Source of the DNA: RPQJ01 sp963731105
Lineage (GTDB): Bacteria > Pseudomonadota > Gammaproteobacteria > Steroidobacterales > Steroidobacteraceae
Assembly (NCBI GenBank): GCA_963731105.1
Contig: CAVSUM010000028.1
Coordinates: 1 to 64,000 of the forward strand
DNA length: 64,000 bases
Direction of reading: 5' to 3'
The notes under the pieces are model-generated. The model was not told the origin of the DNA. It saw only the letters and a list, made by a program, of their open reading frames with translations, and made no database searches. Shown here in pieces: positions 38,312 to 46,040 of this stretch. The position numbers and the translations under genes are program-made. Position 1 is the first letter of the stretch. The number at the start of each line of letters is the position of its first letter.

Positions 38312-39344
38312 TCAGGCCCAGAACCCGACCAGTCGCTGCACGGTCCAGAAGGCCGCCACCGAGCCGATGGCGTACGCAACCGGCGTGCGGAGCAGCGACT
38401 CCGAGTGCCACGGCCCGTGATCGTGTGAACCGCTGTTGCGCACGAGTCGGGTCAGGACTGTAAACACCGCGACGACGGCCGCGATGAACAGCAGCTGACC
38501 GACTTCGACGCCGACGTTGAAGAACAGCAGCGCCAGCGGGACGTCCTTCTGCGGCAGGCCGATCTCGCGCAGGGCCCCGGCGAAGCCGAAGCCGTGCAGC
38601 AGGCCGAACACGAACGCCACGAGCCACGGAGCGTGCGTGGCCAGTCGCGGCTGGCCGTGAGCGCCGTGAATGATTTCCGCGGCGACGAACATGATGCTGA
38701 GCGCGATCGCCGCCTCGACCGGCGCCTGCGCCACGTGCACCAGACCGAGCGTGGCCGCGGCGAGCGTGATGCTGTGCGCGACCGTGAACGCAGTCACGGT
38801 GGCGACCAGGCGCTTCCAGTTGCCGACCAGGAACAGCAGCCCCAGCACGAACAACAGGTGATCGATGCCGAGCAGGATGTGCTCGACGCCGAGCACGAAG
38901 TAGGTCTTCGACACCGCGAGTGCGCCGGGCGCTGCCTGGGCCACGAACGACGTCTGTTCGGGCGTCAGGCGGACGGCCTGGGTCGTGCCGTCCGACCACT
39001 CGATGCGGGCGAGCACGTCGGTCCGCGTGGCGCTCAGGCCCTCGATGTCGATCGTGCGACCGACCAGTCCGCCGGGGCAGATCGCCCGCCAGCGCTCGAC
39101 GAACGCGCCGCCGACGAACGATCCTTGATTCGGTGCGCCCTTGCACTCCTTCGGCAGGCGCGCATGCAGGCTGAGGCGGTACTCGCCCTTCGCAGGCACT
39201 TTCCAGAGCACATCGAACGCCTCGGCGTCGACCTGGCGGACTTCGAGGTAGCCCGGGCGCACTTCGTGCGCGTTCGCAATGGGCAACAGGAGCAACCGCC
39301 AGCAAGAGCAGCAGCGCCAGGCCGCGGCGCAGTGCAGAGCTCAT
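38312..39344 (-). CDS. HupE/UreJ-type membrane protein with extracytoplasmic N-domain (one frameshift)
   Basis: This protein has a signal peptide, an N-terminal beta domain of about 140 residues (AHEVRPGYLEVRQVDAEAFDVLWKVPAKGE), then six or seven helices with the HupE/UreJ_2 signature: GVEHILLGIDHLLFVLGLLFL, TAFTVAHSITLAAATLG, LSIMFVAAEIIHGAHG and FVFGLLHGFGFAGALREIGLP. The many histidines in helices suggest transport of nickel, cobalt or another transition metal. Near 39300 one extra C breaks the frame inside the signal peptide; corrected length is 343 residues. ATG 39344 overlaps the PpiC-like stop (ATGA). It lies with DUF3604 genes and is far from the hydrogenase genes, so it may load metal for the former. 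Confidence 0.88.
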
Positions 39345-40228
39345 TTGACCGGAGTTCCGCTGCTGTCGGCGGGCTGTGCGAACAGCGCGGCGGCCTCGCC
39401 CTCGACGCGGATGTCGTATTTCGCTCTCAGGCTGTCGAGGAACGCCTTGTTGGATTGCGTCCGCTGCTCGGATTGCCACTCGCGCAGCACGATCGGGCGG
39501 ATCTGCTCGAACGCGGGCATCGCGTCCGCCTTGCGATCGTCCACTCGCACGAGGTGCAGGCCGAATCCAGACTGCAGCGGGCCCGTCCACTGGCCGACGG
39601 GCGCCTCCACGACCTGCGCGGCAAAGTCGCTGCCGAAGGCATTGGCGATCACCTGCGGCGATGCCGACTGCATGTCGCTGGGCAACAGCGTGGGGTCACC
39701 GGCGTCGGCAAGCGCCGCCGGGCCGCGACCGGCCTGCAGTTCGGCCAACAACTGCTCGGCCGCGGAGCGCGCCTGGTCGCCGCGCTTCTCGGTGCTGAAG
39801 TAAACCTGCACGAAGGTCAGCTCCGCAGGCTCGAGGAACTTCTCTGGATGAGCGGCGAGGTACGCCTGCAGCTCGGCATCGGTCGGCTCGGCCGCCGCCG
39901 CGGCGTCCTCGGAGATGAACTCCATCTTCTGCCGCAGCCGCCGGCGGATGACGGTGTCATCCTGGTCGAGCCCCATCGCGATCGCCTCGCGGTAGTAGAT
40001 CTCCTCCGCAACGTAGTCGTCGACGAGCCCCTTCACCTCCTCCGGCGTCGGCGGGCGCATCCAGACCGTGGCGAAGCTTTCGGCGAGTGCTTCGACCCGC
40101 GCCTCGGTGACGACGATGTCGCGCGGCGCACCGGTATCGCCGCCACGCAGCACGTCGTACAGGGCGAACAAGCCGATGCCGATCAGCAGGAAGTGCAGCA
40201 AGGGTTCGCGCAGCAATCGTCCGATCAC
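39341..40228 (-). CDS. membrane-anchored PpiC/parvulin-type peptidyl-prolyl isomerase
   Basis: This 295-residue protein has one N-terminal helix (LLHFLLIGIGLFALYDVL), a SurA/PrsA-like helical region (VDDYVAEEIYYREAIAMGLDQDDTVIRRRLRQKMEFI) and a parvulin domain (PAELTFVQVYFSTEKRGDQARSAAEQLLAEL, GPLQSGFGLHLVRVDDRK). It should help fold exported proteins in the periplasm. It is coupled to the hupE-like gene by ATGA. Upstream lies DUF3604-I, 83 bases away with a hairpin between. Such isomerase-HupE pairs beside DUF3604 genes suggest a dedicated foldase, though I infer this only from position. Confidence 0.85.
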   Translation of the reverse strand: MIGRLLREPLLHFLLIGIGLFALYDVLRGGDTGAPRDIVVTEARVEALAESFATVWMRPPTPEEVKGLVDDYVAEEIYYREAIAMGLDQDDTVIRRRLRQKMEFISEDAAAAAEPTDAELQAYLAAHPEKFLEPAELTFVQVYFSTEKRGDQARSAAEQLLAELQAGRGPAALADAGDPTLLPSDMQSASPQVIANAFGSDFAAQVVEAPVGQWTGPLQSGFGLHLVRVDDRKADAMPAFEQIRPIVLREWQSEQRTQSNKAFLDSLRAKYDIRVEGEAAALFAQPADSSGTPVK

Positions 40229-40259
40229 TTGGGTTACATCCGGTCGGTAATCAAAGAAG

Positions 40260-40287
40260 CGGCCGGCATGCTAGCGCATGCCGGCCG
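40260..40287 (-). terminator. 11-bp stem hairpin after DUF3604-I
   Basis: CGGCCGGCATG (40260-40270) and CATGCCGGCCG (40277-40287) are perfectly complementary with loop CTAGCG. On the minus strand CTTCTTTGATT follows, a weak T-rich tract. It may terminate or thin transcription between DUF3604-I and the isomerase/hupE pair. Confidence 0.6.
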
Positions 40288-40311
40288 TTGTCGCTCATGC
40301 GTCGACTCAGA

Positions 40312-42246
40312 TCAGGGCGTGTACCAGATCGGCGAGGTCCAGGCGCGCTCCTGGATCGTGGCCGGCACGTCGTCGAGCAGCGCGAGGTTGTTGCGTACCG
40401 CGTCGTGGGTGGTCCAGCGCGGCGTCGGGATCTCGAGGACGCGCACGTAGTAGAGCGCGGGCGTGTTCGGATCGAAATCCGGGTCCGTCCACGTGCCCAT
40501 GAGTTCCGCGCTGCCGATGCTGTTGGCGTAGGTGGCCTTCGACGTGTCGACGGTGTTGCCCACCGGCGGGATCTTGCCGTCCTTGCCCGGCTTGCGGTCG
40601 CCACTCCAGACGACGTCGATCACCTTGTCCTGCGGCTCACCCTTGGCGTCCACCATGCCCTTGATGATCTGGATGCGATCGAGGTTGGCGCCATCCGGAT
40701 CCATCGAGGCCCATACAGTGAACGTCGGCGCCTTGGCTGCCTTCGTGATGGTCCCGCCCATTGGTACGCCATTGCGATACCCCTGCTCGACGAGGTCACG
40801 CGGGTTGGTCGATGCGGCGCCCAGGTCCGCGCCACCGAAGAACCGCACCTTGATGCGCGGACCCGACGTGACGAACGTTTCGCGGGCAGCCATTGCGTCC
40901 CAGATCGCGGCGCGCGTGTTGCGCGTCGCCCAGACGGCGGAGATCGAACCGGGGCTCGACTCCTTCGCCTTGATCCAGCCGTCGATCTCGCCGGTGCGCC
41001 GCGCCTCCAGCGTGCCGTCCGCCGGGCCGTGGCTGCCGATGTAGTCGTCCTCGGCGACGTCCGAGGGCAAGCCGTTGTGGTTGTCGGTACCGCCGATGAA
41101 GCCGGCCTGGTACGGATTGGCGCCGAGCTTCGCCTGGTAGTCGAGGCCCTTGGTCACGGCCCAGCGCACGAAGAACTCCTTCTTGAACTCGCGCCCGCTG
41201 AACGATCCAACGCTGTCGGCATTCTCGAAGCCCGCGAACTCGTCGGCCGGCCAGAACTTGCGATGGACCTCCGAGTTGCCCTTGATCTGCATCATCTCGA
41301 TCAGCCGCTCGAAGTGGCTGCGCAGGCGCGCGTAGTCTGCCGTAATCGGCTTGCCGGCATTGTCGATCGGCTCGAACATCAGCCCCTTGCTGCCGTTGGA
41401 GTTGTGCGGAATCGCCAGCAGCCGCGAGCCCTTTTTCTCCTGCTCGGCCATCCACGCCCAGAGCTTCTCCTCGTCGGCGCTGTCGAGCGCCGAGAACGGC
41501 ATGTCGGGGACGTTCAGGTCACGGAAGATGACGTTGCGATGCATGTTCCCGGCCTGTGGCGCGGCGGTCCACTCGTAGCCCGCCAGCGTCGTGAACGTTC
41601 CGGGCCGGTAGTTGTCGATCGCGGCCTTGATCTGGACATCCTTCCAGGCGCTGCGCGTCGTCTCGGGACCGGCGTAGAACGGCGGGTGACCGGGGTTGGC
41701 GCCGCGGTTGTTTTCGACGACATACTTCAGGAACCAGGCCCGCTGCTCGTCCACGCTCTTGAGGTTGCGCAACTCCTCGAGCATCGGGTTGTCGCCACCC
41801 TTGGCGCCCGGCACCTGCGTCGAGTACATCTCGCCGATGAATTCGGCGTGATCGGAGACGGCCACCCAGTCGAGCGGCCGGCCGATGTTGTGCTTCTGGC
41901 CGTTGACGACGACGTCCCCGCCCTGCGCGAACTTGTAGGCCTCGTCCGGCGTGATCCGCGCGCCGCCGATGTAGGCGTCGAGCGAGTAGGACGTGTGCAC
42001 GTGCGTCTCGCCGAAGTAGGCGTCCTTCGCCGGATTCTCCGGGACCGCGGCCTCCAGCGCTTCCACGGACGGTTGCGCTGCGGTGCTCGAGGTCGACGCC
42101 GGCGGCTGCGCGACCTCCGGCCCGGAGGGCGTGGGTTGCCGGCTGCATCCACCAATCATGGAGACGACTGCCAGTGCAACGGTTGCCACGCCTGCCGTCG
42201 TCCGGCCCGGGAATTCAGCTCGCCTGGTCACAACATTGGAATTCAT
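40312..42246 (-). CDS. DUF3604 protein I, predicted PHP-fold lipoprotein
   Basis: This 644-residue protein has a lipoprotein signal (VALAVVSMIGGCSRQ, lipid Cys after IGG). The mature part has motifs of a PHP-type metal hydrolase: YFGETHVHTSYSLDAY, VAVSDHAEFIGEM, LLAIPHNSNGS and FIGGTDNHNGLPS. Downstream come WATRNTRAAIWDAMAARETFVTSGPRIKVRFFGG, LDRIQIIKGMVD and the end ERAWTSPIWYTP, all shared with the other two copies here. PHP proteins hold two or three metal ions in phosphoesterases and related hydrolases. The substrate of DUF3604 is unknown to me. The ATG at 42246 is preceded by GGAGAG and directly starts the signal. Confidence 0.85.
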   Translation of the reverse strand: MNSNVVTRRAEFPGRTTAGVATVALAVVSMIGGCSRQPTPSGPEVAQPPASTSSTAAQPSVEALEAAVPENPAKDAYFGETHVHTSYSLDAYIGGARITPDEAYKFAQGGDVVVNGQKHNIGRPLDWVAVSDHAEFIGEMYSTQVPGAKGGDNPMLEELRNLKSVDEQRAWFLKYVVENNRGANPGHPPFYAGPETTRSAWKDVQIKAAIDNYRPGTFTTLAGYEWTAAPQAGNMHRNVIFRDLNVPDMPFSALDSADEEKLWAWMAEQEKKGSRLLAIPHNSNGSKGLMFEPIDNAGKPITADYARLRSHFERLIEMMQIKGNSEVHRKFWPADEFAGFENADSVGSFSGREFKKEFFVRWAVTKGLDYQAKLGANPYQAGFIGGTDNHNGLPSDVAEDDYIGSHGPADGTLEARRTGEIDGWIKAKESSPGSISAVWATRNTRAAIWDAMAARETFVTSGPRIKVRFFGGADLGAASTNPRDLVEQGYRNGVPMGGTITKAAKAPTFTVWASMDPDGANLDRIQIIKGMVDAKGEPQDKVIDVVWSGDRKPGKDGKIPPVGNTVDTSKATYANSIGSAELMGTWTDPDFDPNTPALYYVRVLEIPTPRWTTHDAVRNNLALLDDVPATIQERAWTSPIWYTP

Positions 42247-42324
42247 CAGAGGGACTCTCCGCGCGTGTTGGTTCCCGACCCTGGACGATCTCGGGACATG
42301 ACATGGCCTCGACGTCGCTCGAGC

Positions 42325-42348
42325 GCGACGCACCGTGTGGTGCGTCGC
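42325..42348 (-). terminator. 10-bp stem hairpin between small protein gene and DUF3604-I
   Basis: GCGACGCACC (42325-42334) and GGTGCGTCGC (42339-42348) pair perfectly with loop GTGT. It lies between two minus-strand genes, and no T-run follows, so it may set the relative levels of the two products rather than stop transcription. Confidence 0.5.
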
Positions 42349-42363
42349 CCCGGCAGACGTGCC

Positions 42364-42669
42364 TTACCGTCTACTTGTCCTTGTCTCTTGTCTCTTGTCC
42401 TTATCCTTATCCTTATCCTTATCCTTATCCTTGTCGTCGCGCCGCTCCTCGAGCGGCTTCTTGTCGTCGATGTTGGCGACGTCCTTGGCGGAGTCCGTCA
42501 CGGCTTCCTTCGGGTCGCAGCGGCCGCCGACGCCGACCGTGGCCTTCGCTGCGGCACTCTTGGCGGCCTTCTCGGGAGTGCAGTCAGGGTCGAGCGGGCC
42601 TGCGCTCGCCACGGCAGCCGTCGCTGCAAGCAGCGCGCCGACGATCCAGTTCAATGATGTTGGCTTCAT
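42364..42669 (-). CDS. small exported protein with Asp-Lys repeat tail
   Basis: This 101-residue protein has a signal peptide (WIVGALLAATAAVASAGP), two cysteines (LDPDCTPEKAA and VGGRCDPKEAV) and a C-terminal tail of seven Asp-Lys pairs followed by RQETRTSRR. The ribosome site GGAGGA is strong. The Asp-Lys repeats are coded by a six-base repeat (42396-42432). No family recognised. It lies 27 bases after DUF3604-II and 117 before DUF3604-I on the same strand. Confidence 0.65.
   Translation of the reverse strand: MKPTSLNWIVGALLAATAAVASAGPLDPDCTPEKAAKSAAAKATVGVGGRCDPKEAVTDSAKDVANIDDKKPLEERRDDKDKDKDKDKDKDKRQETRTSRR
42396..42432. repeat. six-base tandem repeat coding for Asp-Lys
   Basis: On the plus strand the unit CCTTAT is repeated about five times, flanked by near-copies (CCTTGT). 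It codes for the Asp-Lys tail of the small exported protein. As a six-base unit, slippage would change the tail length by two residues without breaking the frame. Confidence 0.85.
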
Positions 42670-42696
42670 GATCGAGTCCTCCAGTTCAAGTGATAA

Positions 42697-44655
42697 TCAT
42701 CCGCCCGGCGTGTACCAGATCGGCGAGGTCCAGGCGCGTTCCTGCTGCGTCATCGGCACGTCGGGCGACATCTTGAGGCCGAAGCGCACCTGGTCATGCG
42801 CTGTCCAGCGCGGCGTCGGGATCTCGATGACGCGCGCGTAGTAGAAGGCGCGCACGGTCGGGTCGAAGTCCGGGTCCTTCCAGACGGCTCCGAGTTCGGG
42901 ATCACCGATGGTGTTGGTCCAGGTCGCCGTGGCGACATCCACCGTGTTGCCCACCGGCGTCAGCTTGCCGTCCTTGCCGGGCCTGCGCTTGTCCGCGTCA
43001 CCCCAGGCGACGTCGTAGACGCGCTCCTGCGCCTTGCCGTCCTTGCCGACCCAGCCCTTGATGATCTGGATACGGTCGAGGTTGCCGAACATCGGGTCCT
43101 TCATCGCCGCGACCAGGAACGTCGGCGCCTTGCCCGCGGGTGCCTTGGTGAGGTCGCCGCCCATCGGCACACCCTTCTGGTACCCGACCCACGCGAAATT
43201 GCGGTTCTGCAGGTCCGCGGGCTGGTAATCCCAGCCGCCGTAGAAGCGTACGGTCAGGCGGGTTCCGGTGGTGCCGTAGACCTCCTTGCGCTTCATCGCG
43301 TCCCAGATCGCCTCGCGGGTGTTTTCTGTCGCCCAGACGGCGGCATAGCCGGCCGCGAGGTAATGCCAGGTGTAGCGCGTCTTGCCGAATCCCTGCTTCG
43401 AGACATGGTCCCAGCGATGCGGGCTCGGCTCCTGGTTGACGTGCTTGCCGAAGAAGTTGTCTTCCTCGATCGCGGTCAGCGAGTTGTGCACGTCGGTGCC
43501 GCCCACGACGCCGAACTTGAACGGGTTCACGCCGAGCTTGGCTTCCTGCTCCAGTCCGCGCATCAGACCGGCACGCAGGTACATGGTCGGGCGCATCTCG
43601 GGCGACTCGGGTTTGTCCTCGAGCGTCAGATTGCCGTATTCCCAGCCGGCGACGCCCAGGTCTCCGGCGAATTCGTCGTTCGGGGCGAGCGTCGGGTGTG
43701 TCTCGCTGTTGCCCTTGGTCTGGACGATCTCCTGCAGCACCTCCCACCGGGCACGGCGCTCGGCGTAGTCGCGGGTGAGCGGCTGGCCCGAGAAGTCGGT
43801 CAACTCGAACATGCGCCCGTTGGAGAGATTGCCGTTGTGCGGAATCGCGAGCAGACGGCCGCCCGTCCTGGTCTCGTACTGGTCCATCCACGCCCAGAGC
43901 TTCTCCGGATCCTCGCTCTGCCAGGCGGAGAACGGGAATACCTGGTCGGCCTTGTCCTTGCCGTCGCGGAACAGCACGTTGCGGTGCAGGTTGTTGCCGC
44001 CCGGCACCGAGGTCCACTCGTAGCCGATCATTGCCGTGAAGTGTCCGGGATCGTTGTACTTCTCGGCAGTCGCCGTGTACTGCTGCCAGACGGACTTCAT
44101 GACCGGCCCGACGATCTTGGGATCCTTGATAGGGGCGGGCAGCGTGTTCTGCGCCTGCGCGGAGATGAGTTCGTTCATCGCATCACCCGCCTCCTGGCCG
44201 CCGGCCTTCAAGGCCTTGCTCCACCGCGCCAGGGTGGGGTCTGAGACCAGTGCGGGATTCCCTTTCAGGACCTCGTACATGATGCCGAGGCCCTCGGCGT
44301 GATCCGACACTACGAGGAAATCCAGCGGTCGCGACAGCTTGGCCGGCACGCCCGTGGATGAGACGACTTCCTCGCCACGCGCGAAGCGATAGGCATCCTC
44401 CGGGGAAAGCCGGTTGCCCGCCATGAACGCGTCACCCGAGTTCGACGTATGGTGGTGGGTGTCGCCGAAGAGCGGGCGCGTCGGATACTTGCGACCCGCG
44501 TAGGGCGAGTAGCCGCGCGCGGCGGGCGCGACCTTCGTCGGGTCGACTACGACAGCGCCTTCGTACGGATCCTCGACGACCTTGCCAGCCTGTTCTGCGC
44601 CGGCCGTCGATGCGAACGCCAGTCCGATGCCCAGTGCAAACGCGCGAATACGCAT
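42697..44655 (-). CDS. DUF3604 protein II, predicted exported PHP-fold protein
   Basis: This 652-residue protein has a Sec signal peptide (AFALGIGLAFASTAGAE), and no lipid Cys. PHP-like motifs are LFGDTHHHTSNSGDAF, LVVSDHAEGLGIM, LLAIPHNGNLS and VVGGTDVHNSLTA, and the ending is ERAWTSPIWYTPGG. It shares WATENTREAIWDAMKRKEVYGTTGTRLTVRFYGG and LDRIQIIKGWVGKDGKAQERVYDVAWGD with the other copies. AGGGGG lies upstream of its ATG. The preceding channel-like gene as read here runs 109 bases into it. Since three copies differ in anchoring and in residues near the metal motifs, they may act on different substrates. Confidence 0.85.
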   Translation of the reverse strand: MRIRAFALGIGLAFASTAGAEQAGKVVEDPYEGAVVVDPTKVAPAARGYSPYAGRKYPTRPLFGDTHHHTSNSGDAFMAGNRLSPEDAYRFARGEEVVSSTGVPAKLSRPLDFLVVSDHAEGLGIMYEVLKGNPALVSDPTLARWSKALKAGGQEAGDAMNELISAQAQNTLPAPIKDPKIVGPVMKSVWQQYTATAEKYNDPGHFTAMIGYEWTSVPGGNNLHRNVLFRDGKDKADQVFPFSAWQSEDPEKLWAWMDQYETRTGGRLLAIPHNGNLSNGRMFELTDFSGQPLTRDYAERRARWEVLQEIVQTKGNSETHPTLAPNDEFAGDLGVAGWEYGNLTLEDKPESPEMRPTMYLRAGLMRGLEQEAKLGVNPFKFGVVGGTDVHNSLTAIEEDNFFGKHVNQEPSPHRWDHVSKQGFGKTRYTWHYLAAGYAAVWATENTREAIWDAMKRKEVYGTTGTRLTVRFYGGWDYQPADLQNRNFAWVGYQKGVPMGGDLTKAPAGKAPTFLVAAMKDPMFGNLDRIQIIKGWVGKDGKAQERVYDVAWGDADKRRPGKDGKLTPVGNTVDVATATWTNTIGDPELGAVWKDPDFDPTVRAFYYARVIEIPTPRWTAHDQVRFGLKMSPDVPMTQQERAWTSPIWYTPGG

Positions 44656-45674
44656 TGGTCAGATCCCCCTGCGGTTTGCGTCCAGTCCTGCGTCGGCTTC
44701 TGCGTAATGGCCAGCGGGACCGAGATCGTCAGGAACACCGAGTCGCCTTCCAGCCGATTCTTGACTTCGAACTCGTGGTACCAGCGCAGGTCGAGCGTGA
44801 CCGGGCGCTTGGGGTTCTGAACGAACTGGTAGGAGATCTCGGGACCGATCGCAATCGCACGGCCCTTGAAGTCACCGAGGATCGGGGGGTTGTTCGAGTC
44901 GCCGGTCAGCTGCTCGTACCAGTACCCGACCACGCCCATTGACCAATGACTGGGCAGGTGCTGCTTGCCCGCGAGCTCGAGGTGCATCTCAGTGCCGGTG
45001 CTGTAGTCGGTATCCTCGTTGTCGCCGTTGAAGGTGAAACCGAGCACCGACGAAAATTCCCGGCCACCCTTGAAATTGGCCATGGTGTAGGCGCCACCGA
45101 CATCGACTGCCCAGCGGTTCTTGCCGACGTTGGAGATACGGCCCACTTCATAGTCGCCGACCGGGATGAACACCGAGGCGTAGGTGCTCCAGGCCCGGAA
45201 CTTGTCACCGGTGCGCTTCTTCCAGCCGAGCGAGCTGCCGAGCGCCGGGTCGCCGAAGCCCGTCACCGAGTCGTCGATCTCTCGGCCGATCTCTACGCCA
45301 CCCGGACCTTCGACGATGCTGCCTGCGGTCACGTCCACGTTGCCGTAGGGCAGCACCCCGGTGAATGCCAGGCGTCCGCCGAGCACTGTCATGTCCGCGA
45401 CCCACGTGAACTGGGCGATGTTGATCAGCGCCTCCGCATCGACGTTGCCCACGATGCGGTCGCCGAGCGGTGTGAGCTCGGATCGGTCCGCGTTCAGCAG
45501 GAAGACGTCGTTCGTCAGGTACCAGCCCGGCTTCGGCACGAAGGCAGCGAGCGGACCGCGCTTGCCGAGCAGGTAGACACCCGCGCCGCCTTCCGCCGCG
45601 TCGGCGATCGGTGCGAATGAAAGGACGGTCAGGGCCGCGACAGTTGCGGCGGTCACGGATTTCCGAATCACCAT
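44547..45674 (-). CDS. outer-membrane channel-like protein, MetA-pathway of phenol degradation type
   Basis: A signal peptide (AATVAALTVLSFAPIADAAEGGAGVYLLGKRG) is followed by a barrel typical of the phenol_MetA_deg family: GWYLTNDVFLLNAD, GGREFSSVLGFTFNGDNEDTDYSTGTEMHLELAGKQHLP, SMGVVGYWYEQLTGDS, GRAIAIGPEISYQF and LDLRWYHEFEVKNRLEGDSVFLTISVPL. It probably lets hydrophobic or aromatic compounds cross the outer membrane. After the last strand the frame goes on 33 residues into the DUF3604-II gene. If one base is missing in the C5 run at 44665-44669, it would end at TGA 44659-44661 just before that gene, which is likely. ATG 45674 follows GAGGATCC. Confidence 0.8.
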   Translation of the reverse strand: MVIRKSVTAATVAALTVLSFAPIADAAEGGAGVYLLGKRGPLAAFVPKPGWYLTNDVFLLNADRSELTPLGDRIVGNVDAEALINIAQFTWVADMTVLGGRLAFTGVLPYGNVDVTAGSIVEGPGGVEIGREIDDSVTGFGDPALGSSLGWKKRTGDKFRAWSTYASVFIPVGDYEVGRISNVGKNRWAVDVGGAYTMANFKGGREFSSVLGFTFNGDNEDTDYSTGTEMHLELAGKQHLPSHWSMGVVGYWYEQLTGDSNNPPILGDFKGRAIAIGPEISYQFVQNPKRPVTLDLRWYHEFEVKNRLEGDSVFLTISVPLAITQKPTQDWTQTAGGSDQCVFARLHWASDWRSHRRPAQNRLARSSRIRTKALS

Positions 45675-45741
45675 CTCAGGATCCTCTCGTGCTTCGACTT
45701 CCTGCCATCATCGGTTTGCGCGGGACCGCAGCACCGCACAA

Positions 45742-45755
45742 GTCGCTGCAGCGAC
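45742..45755. promoter_or_regulatory. perfect palindrome upstream of the channel/DUF3604-II operon
   Basis: GTCGCTGCAGCGAC is fully symmetric and lies 68 bases upstream of the channel gene's ATG. On the plus strand an A-run follows; on the minus strand a T-run precedes it, so it does not fit an intrinsic terminator in either direction. A dimeric regulator could bind here. Confidence 0.35.
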
Positions 45756-46005
45756 GAAAAAAACGCAGGCAACCATAGGCTCGCTCCGCTGGCCGCGATA
45801 CGGCAAAGACAGAGACAGGGTGATAAGTCCGTCTATCAGCAGCGTCGTCCGACGGTCACGCCTGTAACGATCCAGAAGCTGTCGCGGTCTGCCGGAGTGC
45901 TCCTGAGCGAATGATCGCAGCGCTCCGCGGCGGCACCTGCCCGAGGGGGGGGGGTGGGTACCAGGCAAATGCCGCCGCGGGCGCCTTGAATCGAACCGGC
46001 CGGGG

Positions 46006-46022
46006 CCGGTCGTTACGACCGG
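46006..46022 (-). terminator. short hairpin after the DUF3300 gene
   Basis: CCGGTCG (46006-46012) and CGACCGG (46016-46022) form a stem with loop TTA, 18 bases after the stop of the DUF3300 gene on the minus strand. It is followed by a second GC-rich block (CCCCGGCCGGTTCG), no long T-run. Confidence 0.45.
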
Positions 46023-46040
46023 TTACTGCACGGCCTGCAG

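Larger units (their letters stand above)
45675..46040. other. gene-free gap with palindrome, G10 run and terminator hairpin
   Basis: No gene is seen in these 366 bases. They hold the 3' end of the DUF3300 operon (hairpin 46006-46022), a run of ten G (45945-45954), a 14-base perfect palindrome GTCGCTGCAGCGAC (45742-45755) next to a seven-A run, and the likely promoter of the channel/DUF3604-II operon. No clear -35/-10 pair is visible. Confidence 0.6.

Noticed and set aside
38312..39344. HupE-like protein as a hydrogenase accessory
   Set aside because: It lies 33 kb from the hydrogenase operon and is coupled to a foldase in the DUF3604 region, so I treat a hydrogenase link as possible but not the default.
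45945..45954. G10 run as a terminator or promoter part
   Set aside because: It is not attached to a stem in the right orientation and no promoter boxes surround it.
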